Assembly (NCBI GenBank): GCA_017546585.1
Contig: JAFYWC010000111.1
Location: 1 to 39,576, forward strand
From: Bacteroidales bacterium
GTDB lineage: Bacteria > Bacteroidota > Bacteroidia > Bacteroidales > UBA932
Length of the DNA stretch: 39,576 nucleotides
Direction: 5' to 3'
Positions 1 through 6,545 of the stretch are shown here, one piece after another; positions within the stretch are counted from its first letter, which is position 1; each line of letters begins with the position of its first letter. A program made the position numbers and the translations under genes. Below the pieces are notes generated by a model. It made no database searches, was not told where the DNA came from, and saw nothing but the letters and a program-made list of their open reading frames with translations.

Positions 1-1
1 G

Positions 2-268
2 ACGGTAGTTATTGCTCCTGCAGCAACAGACACGTTGGCAATACCTTCTATGGAATATTCGTTGTGTCTTCAGAATGCCGAAGAAGTCGGTATATCTCAC
101 GAGAACCAATTATTGGTCAGCCTCAAGAAGGGAGTTGACAAATTCTTTACAGATTACGACTACGAGGAGTTTGAGTATACCTTTAAGGTAGATGGTCAGA
201 CGTGGACAGAAGACAGATTGTGGCCAAGATATAGATATCATATCACAAATGAAATGATAAACCGCTAA
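2..268 (+). CDS. C-terminal part of an unidentified protein (cut by window edge)
   Basis: The frame is open from base 2, with no start codon needed, and ends at TAA 266-268, so this is the 3' end of a gene that begins outside the window. A TTG at 35 is possible but not convincing as a start. About 88 residues are visible. They are polar and rich in acidic and aromatic residues (a DYDYEEFEYTF stretch, then a W/R-rich end). I see no signal peptide, membrane segment or known motif, and I do not recognise the family. It is followed by a hairpin-bearing repeat (286-365) that may act as its terminator. Confidence 0.5.
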   Translation, partial: TVVIAPAATDTLAIPSMEYSLCLQNAEEVGISHENQLLVSLKKGVDKFFTDYDYEEFEYTFKVDGQTWTEDRLWPRYRYHITNEMINR

Positions 269-285
269 TCTTGTTTCATTTTTGA

Positions 286-365
286 GCGACAGCTAATCCT
301 TTGAAAATAAGGTGTTTACATAGTGAAGGTGACTAAAAAGTCTTAAAGACTGATTAGTCACCTTC
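286..365 (+). repeat. Intergenic palindromic repeat, copy A (degenerate head, nested hairpin)
   Basis: A head-like GCGACAGCTAA at 286-296 is followed by a spacer nearly identical to that of copy B (shared AATAAGGTGTTTACATAG). Then comes a hairpin with perfect 12-bp arms, GAAGGTGACTAA (325-336) and TTAGTCACCTTC (354-365). The loop holds a second inner hairpin (AGTCTT/AAGACT). Spacer identity with copy B but a different stem sequence suggests a family with a conserved frame and an exchangeable hairpin. It could also terminate the upstream gene. Confidence 0.6.
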
Positions 366-380
366 ATCGTTATTTTGTAA

Positions 381-659
381 ATGTGTAACATTGCTGTCCG
401 GAACTTTTACCGGACAGCAATGAGAGAATATGATAAAGGAACAGCAAAACTATCAGCCAGGATGGATGTAAAGGGAGGCTATAAAAAAGAAGATTCTATT
501 GATATCGAGCTTTGTGGAAGTTTTGAATATTGTTTTGAGGATCAAAATAGAGATTGTGGAACGTTATTGTTACGCTATTATGAAAATCCAGAAAAGAATC
601 TTACCTTTACAAACTACGATTCATATATTACAATCAGTGAAATAGATGACAATAATTAG
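381..659 (+). CDS. Small hypothetical protein, start uncertain, possible gene fragment
   Basis: This is an open frame of 92 codons to TAG 657-659. The 5' end is doubtful. The first ATG (381) lies just before, and the second (420) inside, a perfect hairpin, and neither has a ribosome-binding site. A third in-frame Met near 462 is also possible. The protein is soluble-looking and charged, with no signal peptide, membrane segment or motif I recognise. The hairpin over the start and the AT-rich surroundings suggest either a remnant of a larger gene or a short accessory gene. It could also be non-coding. Confidence 0.35.
   Translation: MCNIAVRNFYRTAMREYDKGTAKLSARMDVKGGYKKEDSIDIELCGSFEYCFEDQNRDCGTLLLRYYENPEKNLTFTNYDSYITISEIDDNN
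389..422 (+). repeat. Perfect inverted repeat (13-bp arms) at the 5' edge of a small ORF
   Basis: CATTGCTGTCCGG (389-401) and CCGGACAGCAATG (410-422) are exact reverse complements around an 8-nt loop. The element lies just after repeat A. The ATG at 420 is inside the right arm, so translation from it would be occluded in RNA. It may be a terminator-like hairpin or a remnant of another repeat. Confidence 0.65.
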
Positions 660-689
660 TTTGCTGTAGAATTAAAAACTTCAAGAGAT

Positions 690-1202
690 ATGAAACGGAT
701 TATTTTGGTAGTTATGGCATTCGTGATGGCAGTGTCTGCCTCTTATGCTCAGAACTTTGCAGACAAGAAGGGCTATCAGGGAAATGTGGAACTGGAACTG
801 GGATATATAACAGGGACCAATGCCTTCGACAGCGCAATATTGACCACTCACGGTTACAGCACAGGAAACGGTTGGTTCTTTGGTGCGGGAACAGGTCTGC
901 GTATAACACCGAATCATCACGCTATTGTTTCCATCCCTTTTTATGCAGATGTGAGATACTCATTCTGCAATGGATATGTACGTCCGTTTGTGGATATGAA
1001 GTTGGGAACAGAAATGAATGTAGAGGAGGTTACAGCTGGCCTATACTTGTCGCCATCCATAGGTGTAATGATCAACCGTTATTCTATTTCTCTGAAATAT
1101 GGCTACAGCAACGGATACACCTCATATATGAGTTCCAATAAATTAGTTGGATACCAATATGATACTCACGCGATCAGCGTTGGCTTGGCAGTAAGTTTCT
1201 GA
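690..1202 (+). CDS. Small outer-membrane beta-barrel-like protein
   Basis: The protein has 170 residues. An N-terminal signal peptide (charged KR, hydrophobic core, A-S-A-S-Y-A-Q site near residue 21) is followed by alternating hydrophobic/polar strands with many Gly and aromatic residues. The last strand ends in ISVGLAVSF, with the terminal Phe typical of outer-membrane barrels assembled by BAM. Length and layout fit a small 8-stranded OmpA/OmpW-like porin-type barrel, but I cannot name a family. The start ATG at 690 has an AAGAGA stretch just upstream. The gene stands alone, followed by two hairpin repeats. Function unknown. Confidence 0.7.
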   Translation: MKRIILVVMAFVMAVSASYAQNFADKKGYQGNVELELGYITGTNAFDSAILTTHGYSTGNGWFFGAGTGLRITPNHHAIVSIPFYADVRYSFCNGYVRPFVDMKLGTEMNVEEVTAGLYLSPSIGVMINRYSISLKYGYSNGYTSYMSSNKLVGYQYDTHAISVGLAVSF

Positions 1203-1218
1203 TGAACACTAATTTGAA

Positions 1219-1327
1219 GTGTGGCGGTTAACGCTTTGAGAATAAGGTGTTTACATAGTTGAGGGTCGGTAAAAATACCGACCCTCAATCATTTAACATA
1301 TTGAATAACAGTATTTTAGCTGCCACA
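1219..1327 (+). repeat. Intergenic palindromic repeat, copy B
   Basis: The head GTGTGGCGGTTAA (1219-1231) and tail TTAGCTGCCACA (1316-1327) are inverted repeats with two mismatches (both G-T type). Between them is a perfect 13-bp hairpin, TTGAGGGTCGGTA (1259-1271) and TACCGACCCTCAA (1276-1288), with an AAAA loop. The same hairpin recurs about 37 kb away in the copies flanking the HUH transposase (38025-38050 and 39307-39334). Placed after 690-1202, it may also terminate transcription. Confidence 0.75.
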
Positions 1328-1342
1328 TTGTGGTTGGAAGAA

Positions 1343-1452
1343 GCGTGGCGGCTAACACTCTGTCATACAATGATTTACAAGAACTGCGTGCCGCCAAAGG
1401 GGAGCACGCAGTTTCTGTTATGTGTTGATATGTAATGATTTGCCCGCCACGC
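1343..1452 (+). repeat. Intergenic palindromic repeat, copy C (convergent terminator position)
   Basis: The outer arms GCGTGGCGG (1343-1351) and CCGCCACGC (1444-1452) are perfectly complementary. The inner hairpin is AACTGCGTGC (1382-1391) with GCACGCAGTT (1404-1413) around a GCCAAAGGGGAG-type loop. It sits at the 3' end of the long minus-strand operon, between convergent genes, so a bidirectional terminator role is plausible, although no strong T-run follows. Its hairpin is homologous, with a compensatory base-pair change, to that at 27583-27624. Confidence 0.7.
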
Positions 1453-1493
1453 GAGAGGGCAGAGTCCTGATGGAGGTTTGCCGATAGGAAGGC

Positions 1494-3638
1494 CTAGCGT
1501 TCGAAGATGAGGACGGAGATGGCGTTGTGGCCGAGGGTGAGCTTCGAGGCTGAAGAGCCGGCAGAAGCGGAAACCTTGGCGTCTCCGATAGAGGAGTGCT
1601 CTACGAACTTGTAGCCAGGAACTGAGATCTTGCCGTTGGCACCGTCGGCCGACAATGTAGTGGCAACGATAGCGAGGCGGTCGCCGTTGGCGTAGCCGCG
1701 CGCGATGATGTCATCGGAAGAGCAAGTGAAGCCGTCCATATGGATGAAGCGTCCGGCTCCGAGGAGGAGTTCAGGATACTTGTGACGGATGGCGTTGATC
1801 TGTGCGAGATACTGCTGGTAGTGAGGAGTCTCGTCGATGAGTCCGCGGCAGCGGAAGATCTCGATGTCGTTTACGAGTCCCTTCAAAAGAGTATTGTTGG
1901 CTCTGCGCTCGACATCTGTGTCGTCGCGGAGGCAGCGGTCAGACCAGATCACCTCAGGGAAGGTGTATTTGAACCACTCAGGGAAGCTGTAAGGCTCTGC
2001 TGTGAACTCCACGATGTGGACGAAGTCGCAGAACTGAGCAGTGCAGTCGTTGAGCCACTCTGTACCGAGGCAGAATTCAGGGTCGATTGCCTTGATATGG
2101 TCACGGATCTCCTTCAAAGCCTCTGCCTTGTAACGGCCTGTGAACAGGTCCTGAACAGGGAACTCGCGCGAACGGTCCCAGTTAGGGAACTCCTCGGCCA
2201 CTCCGAGCTGATCATAGAACACTGCGTCGGCACCGTATGCCATAGCCCTGTCAGCCCACTCGAGGAGCATATCGCGCCACTCACGGTTGGCCATATTGGC
2301 GATAGAGAATGTACGTGTGTCATAGTATCCTACGGCTGTACCTTGAGCGGTGAACTTGTAATGCTCTGCGAATTCGGCTCCGGTGTTGTCACGGTTCACG
2401 GCCTTCTTGCCGTTTCCGTGCATATACCAGTCGCTCTCACGGTCAACCAGACGGCCGTTGTAATACAGCACGAGGCGGTTGCCGTCGGCACGGTAGTCGG
2501 CAATAGCCTCCTTCCACGCCTCCTCGCCGCCCTGGGTCTCGTCGATGTAGTAGTTAGGGTAGCCGTTGTCCATACCGTCGCTCCACCAGCCGAAGGCGAG
2601 CACTGTGTTGCAGCCTACGCTCTTTCCGCAGTCGTTGATGCGTCCAGGAAGGTCGGTGTATTTGCGGAGGTATTCGCCGTACTGGTGTTTGAAGATGATG
2701 CGCTGCCAGCCGTTCATCTCCTTTACCCACTGAGGAACGTCCTTCTTGTCCCACCAGGTGTCGATCCACTCGCGGTAGATGCGCGAAGTCTCTGTCCACT
2801 CGCCCATATACGGTCTTACGACGCTTGCATCGCAGGTCCAGCTGTCGCCGCACATTGCGTTAGGATAGCGGTAGAAACCTGCCTCGAGCATATCGAACTT
2901 GCCCGGAGCGGAAGGATAGGCACGAAGGCCGTGCCAGGTCTGCTGGAGGCTCTGGTCGTGGCTTCCAAAGTAGAGACCGTCGTTCTCGCCGAAGAACGCA
3001 TAACAGTTCGATGCAGCGTGGCGAGGATACTGGAGGTCATACTGACGGAAGTACTGGTCAGGCTTCATATAGAGGGTCTTAGGATTCACGTTCACGATGA
3101 GGTCGAGAGCGTCGTTGTGCACCTGTCCGCCTGTGTGGGTGGTAAGGAGCTTGTGGCCCTTCGGAAGCTGCATATCGCCTACGAGAGGGTACTGGAGCTC
3201 GCGGATGATGGTTCCCGGCTCGTTGTTGGTCACTGTAGAGCCGAAGCGCACCTCGCCGTCCTCAAGAGAAACGGTAAGGACGAGGTCCATCTTCAGGGCC
3301 TTTCCTCTGTGTACGAGATCCTTGTATGCGATAGTGATCACATTGCCTTCCTGAGAGACAGCAGGAGTGTTCTCTGAGCAGTCGATCTGCATCTCCTTCT
3401 CCTCGTGGGTGTTGTAGAACATTCTCCAGAGGCTCTTTCCCGAAGCATAGTTGTGTCCGGTTTCGGCGTTGCTCAGGACAAGGAGGCTTCCGTCCTCTCC
3501 GATCTTGACTTCGATGTTTTCATCGGCCAGTACGAAGCCAGGAACATCGCATATGTATTCCTCACCTATAGTGTTATCGGCATTGTTGCAGCCTAGAATC
3601 AGTACTAATGTTGTTAGAATTATTGTTATTCTTTTCAT
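1494..3638 (-). CDS. DUF6259-like putative glycoside hydrolase lipoprotein
   Basis: The protein has 714 residues with a lipoprotein signal (LILGC, Cys17), so it is probably anchored in the envelope. An N-terminal beta-rich region (about 30-290) resembles the beta-sandwich domains that precede glycosidase barrels. Residues 300-620 look like a (beta/alpha)8 barrel with acidic residues at strand ends: D476 in AVFYDQLG and E527 in LGTEWLND, a spacing compatible with a nucleophile/acid-base pair. The C-terminal 80 residues look like a small beta domain. From memory it resembles DUF6259 proteins of Bacteroides; no activity is established. It is last in the polysaccharide operon, and its leader is formed by a REP-like element 7 nt upstream of the ATG. 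The glycosidase role is inferred from fold-like features and context. Confidence 0.7.
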   Translation of the reverse strand: MKRITIILTTLVLILGCNNADNTIGEEYICDVPGFVLADENIEVKIGEDGSLLVLSNAETGHNYASGKSLWRMFYNTHEEKEMQIDCSENTPAVSQEGNVITIAYKDLVHRGKALKMDLVLTVSLEDGEVRFGSTVTNNEPGTIIRELQYPLVGDMQLPKGHKLLTTHTGGQVHNDALDLIVNVNPKTLYMKPDQYFRQYDLQYPRHAASNCYAFFGENDGLYFGSHDQSLQQTWHGLRAYPSAPGKFDMLEAGFYRYPNAMCGDSWTCDASVVRPYMGEWTETSRIYREWIDTWWDKKDVPQWVKEMNGWQRIIFKHQYGEYLRKYTDLPGRINDCGKSVGCNTVLAFGWWSDGMDNGYPNYYIDETQGGEEAWKEAIADYRADGNRLVLYYNGRLVDRESDWYMHGNGKKAVNRDNTGAEFAEHYKFTAQGTAVGYYDTRTFSIANMANREWRDMLLEWADRAMAYGADAVFYDQLGVAEEFPNWDRSREFPVQDLFTGRYKAEALKEIRDHIKAIDPEFCLGTEWLNDCTAQFCDFVHIVEFTAEPYSFPEWFKYTFPEVIWSDRCLRDDTDVERRANNTLLKGLVNDIEIFRCRGLIDETPHYQQYLAQINAIRHKYPELLLGAGRFIHMDGFTCSSDDIIARGYANGDRLAIVATTLSADGANGKISVPGYKFVEHSSIGDAKVSASAGSSASKLTLGHNAISVLIFER

Positions 3639-3645
3639 ATTATAA

Positions 3646-3733
3646 AGATTTCTCCACTCACTTCGTTCGGTCGAAATGACAGTGTTGTTGTTCGGTCGAA
3701 ATGACAGTGTTGTTCGGTCGAAATGACAGTGTT
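3646..3733 (-). repeat. GTCATT-type REP-like element with tandem partial copies
   Basis: On the minus strand a 36-bp palindromic element (3681 to 3646) begins TGTCATTTCGACCGAACG and ends GTGGAGAAATCT. Upstream of it, two further copies of its GTCATT end plus a short spacer are stacked. As 22-bp units on the plus strand they start at 3665 (within the full element), 3690 and 3712. The array fills the gap between the DUF4855-like gene (stop at 3732) and the next gene (ATG at 3638). The element's GGAGAAA lies 11-17 nt before that ATG and may serve as the ribosome-binding site. Confidence 0.8.
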
Positions 3734-5279
3734 ATTTTCGTAATGGGTTGTTGACTATGAATTCGCAGTATTCGAGGTACATCTCGCGGTCTGCCGCGTC
3801 CGGTGAAGTCGCAAGCTCATACATCGCGTTGGTGCCGGAATATGTGGCTATGCGCGCCTTTCCGTAGTATCCCGCCTTCTTGAACTCGCTCATATAGTCG
3901 CGCAGCAGCTGCTTGTTGCGCGCTGCCTGAGGGTTGGGTGCGCCTTTCTTCGTGCCCTGTGCGTCGTTGTTCGTGCGCACTGTCTCGAGGATGGAAGAAC
4001 TTGTGCGTGCCACACCTTCCTCATACTGGCTCCAGCCCGGTTCGCCGTGGGAGCCTTCGAACTCGATCTCCATTCCGTGGCCATATGTGGCCATAGTGTT
4101 GAATACCCAGGTCCAGCTCTTCTTCTGCTTCTTTTCCGGGTAGTCCCAGTACTTGTTCGGCTGGATCCAGGTGTAGTCGATGCCCAGCTGCTTCGTCATA
4201 TCGTAGCCGTCCGCCTGGTAGTACGGAATCCAGTTGAGGGTGTATTTCAGGCTGTGGAGATACTCGGAAACTGGAGGGAGGATCTGGTCCCATCTCTTGT
4301 ATTTGTAGTTCCATCCGTCGGATTTCGCCACAAGGATTTCAGAGAGGATGTAGAAGCCCGCAAGTTCGAGGTTGGCCGGTGAGGCTGCAGCCCAGAGGTC
4401 TCGGACATAGTCGATGTACCAGCGGTATGCAAGCACCTGGTCCGCCGCATCTGTGAAATCCAGCTGGCGGCCGAAGGCTTCGCCCCAATATGTGGTCGAT
4501 GAGTTCTTGTCGTAGAAATACTCAAGCATAATAGGGTCCGGCATAGTCATAACCACCTTGTGCTTGAAAGATGGCTGCCCTATGCGCGCCGCGGCATTTT
4601 CGATGGCAGAATCCAGCACTTTAACAGCGCCGGAACCGCCCATCCACCAGTCTGCGAACCCTTTCCACGAGGTCTTGTTGCCGGACTTGTTCTTTCCCTC
4701 TGCGATGCAGAGGATGGCGCTGTTGACAGAGTCCTCGCTTCCGATGAAGAGGAAGGCCTCGTGGAGCCAATGCTCCTGGCCTGCCTCGTCAGTATAGGTG
4801 ATATGCGGCAGAAGTCGTTCTTCTGTCCAGGTGTTCGGTGTCTTGGATGTATATCCTCCCGGCAGAAGGTCGAGGTCTGCAAAAGTGAGCCGTTCCTCGC
4901 GCTCCGCCTCCCAGGGGTAGAGTGAAGGAGTGACGATCGTGAAGTGCTCGATTGCGCTGAACTCCTCGCCCTTTATTCCCACGACATAGACAGTGTATTC
5001 CGTCTCTTTGACAAGTCCGCTTATAAAGATCTTCTTTCCCTCTGCCTTGACGCCGTTTTCCGCGATTTCCGGGCCTGTAGGGGCAGGATCGGAAGGAAGG
5101 CGGGCAAGACCATAGACAGCGTCGGTATTGAGGCTTTTGACGCTTACTACGACGCCGTCTCCCTTGAACGACTCGAAGGCCGCCTCGATCACCGGCTTGG
5201 GGACATATGCCGGCTTCTCTTCATTCTGGCAGCTTGCTGCGACAAGGATAAGGGATAATATGTACAGGAATTTCCGCAT
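3732..5279 (-). CDS. DUF4855-like lipoprotein with N-terminal FN3-like domain
   Basis: The protein has 515 residues; the lipoprotein signal ends in VAASC (Cys17). Residues about 28-115 look like a fibronectin-III/BACON-type beta-sandwich. Residues about 120-515 form the main domain, whose motifs are shared with the next gene upstream in the operon: TWTEERLLPHITYTDEAGQEHW, a W/Y-rich middle, M403-E-I-E-F-E-G-S-H-G-E-P and a C-terminal GTNAMYELA. The two proteins are clearly paralogues. I recognise this as resembling DUF4855, a family seen in Bacteroidota glycan loci with no proven activity known to me. The acidic EFEG/HGEP motif could be catalytic, but this is inference. The gene lies 15 bp downstream of its paralogue, so they are co-transcribed. 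Confidence 0.75.
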   Translation of the reverse strand: MRKFLYILSLILVAASCQNEEKPAYVPKPVIEAAFESFKGDGVVVSVKSLNTDAVYGLARLPSDPAPTGPEIAENGVKAEGKKIFISGLVKETEYTVYVVGIKGEEFSAIEHFTIVTPSLYPWEAEREERLTFADLDLLPGGYTSKTPNTWTEERLLPHITYTDEAGQEHWLHEAFLFIGSEDSVNSAILCIAEGKNKSGNKTSWKGFADWWMGGSGAVKVLDSAIENAAARIGQPSFKHKVVMTMPDPIMLEYFYDKNSSTTYWGEAFGRQLDFTDAADQVLAYRWYIDYVRDLWAAASPANLELAGFYILSEILVAKSDGWNYKYKRWDQILPPVSEYLHSLKYTLNWIPYYQADGYDMTKQLGIDYTWIQPNKYWDYPEKKQKKSWTWVFNTMATYGHGMEIEFEGSHGEPGWSQYEEGVARTSSSILETVRTNNDAQGTKKGAPNPQAARNKQLLRDYMSEFKKAGYYGKARIATYSGTNAMYELATSPDAADREMYLEYCEFIVNNPLRK

Positions 5280-5294
5280 CTTTTCAGGAATACA

Positions 5295-6479
5295 TTACTT
5301 TTTCAATGGCGAATTTATGACAAATTCTCCAAGTTTGCGATACATCGCCTTGTCTGCAGGGTCTTCCGACACGGCAAGTTCGTAAAGGCCGTTGGTGCCT
5401 GCATAGAGGACGAAAGGAACTCTTCCGTAAAGTCCGCGCTTGGCTGCATTGTCCAGATACTCCTGGAAACGAGCCTTGTTGCGCGCAGAGTATGGGTTGG
5501 GCTGGCCGTTCTTGAGGAAGCTGAGGATAGAGGACTTGAGAGGCTCGCCGTGTGTTCCCTCGAACTCGAGTTCCATTCCGAGGCCGTAGTCCCTGATCTT
5601 CTTCTCGATCTGGTCCCAAGACCATTTCGCGTCGGTCCAGTAGTAGTTCGGCTGCATCACGACGAGGTCGAAACCGAAGTCCTTTCCTCTCTCGATGCCT
5701 GGAGCCATTGCGTAAGGCACCCAATAGAATCCTTCGCCGACAGAGTGGCAGTAGTCCGCTGTAGCCTTGATGGTGATGTCGTGCTGCTTGTACTCGTACC
5801 TGAAGCTGCCGGGAACAGAAAGCTCCTCCGAAAGCACATAGAAGCCCTTGAGTTCGATATGCTTGTACTTTGCCTCTGCAAACTTTGCACGTACAGCGTC
5901 CACCATCCATCTGTATGCCTTGATGCGGTCCTGCTCCTTCGAGAAGTCCATAGCGACGCCGTCGATTTCTCCCCAGTACACGGTGTTCCTGTTTTCACCC
6001 TTCATAGCCTTTGTGTAGTGCTCGAAGTACACAGGATCCGGAAGCGAGAAGATGATGCCTCGCTTGGTAGGGGGATTGCCGATGCGCCTTGCCGCGTCAT
6101 CGATGCATTTCTCAAGTGCTGCAAAGCCGTTCACAGGGTCGAACCAGTAGTCGATCTGTCTCTGCCAGTGCTCCTTCCTTGATGAAAATCTGCCGTCGTT
6201 GGCGATGGAATAGGTGACTGCATAGTCGTCGTCCCAGAGTTCCATCATAATCATATTGTCGAAGAACCAGTGCTCCTGACCCTTTTCGTCAGTATAGATC
6301 ACGGTCTTCTCGAAACGCTCCGGCGTCCATAGATAAGGGTTGCGGGCACCGTGGCCTCCGTAGCAGATCGCAGCGTCCGCGATAGTGCCTACGGAATCCT
6401 TCTCCCACTTGTACAGCTTGGCCTGCTGTCCGCATCCGCACATCATCAGTACGGCAAACAATATGGATAATCTCTTCAT
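5295..6479 (-). CDS. DUF4855-like lipoprotein (shorter paralogue)
   Basis: The protein has 394 residues; the lipoprotein signal ends in MCGC (Cys16). It is a single-domain version of the following gene and lacks the extra N-terminal beta domain. Shared motifs include LWTPERF, ytDEKGQEHWFFDN, VYWGEIDG, GFYVLSEEL, the M302-E-L-E-F-E-G-T-H-G-E-P acidic motif, NPYSARNKARFQEYL and AGTNGLYELAVS. A paired paralogue with one long and one short member suggests two related steps on one glycan or an enzyme/binding-protein pair. The operon position directly after the SGBP gene points to an envelope role in glycan processing. Its activity is unknown. Confidence 0.75.
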   Translation of the reverse strand: MKRLSILFAVLMMCGCGQQAKLYKWEKDSVGTIADAAICYGGHGARNPYLWTPERFEKTVIYTDEKGQEHWFFDNMIMMELWDDDYAVTYSIANDGRFSSRKEHWQRQIDYWFDPVNGFAALEKCIDDAARRIGNPPTKRGIIFSLPDPVYFEHYTKAMKGENRNTVYWGEIDGVAMDFSKEQDRIKAYRWMVDAVRAKFAEAKYKHIELKGFYVLSEELSVPGSFRYEYKQHDITIKATADYCHSVGEGFYWVPYAMAPGIERGKDFGFDLVVMQPNYYWTDAKWSWDQIEKKIRDYGLGMELEFEGTHGEPLKSSILSFLKNGQPNPYSARNKARFQEYLDNAAKRGLYGRVPFVLYAGTNGLYELAVSEDPADKAMYRKLGEFVINSPLKK

Positions 6480-6545
6480 ATGGTTTATTCAAATCCCTCC
6501 TCCCCGGAATGAGGAGGAGGGATAAAATTACAAATTATGTCCGGA

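Noticed and set aside
1740-3377. 545-codon open frame on the plus strand opposite the DUF6259-like gene
   Set aside because: It is a codon-bias shadow. The minus frame has a lipoprotein signal, domain-like structure and operon context, while the plus frame gives a low-complexity Val/Leu/Glu-rich product.
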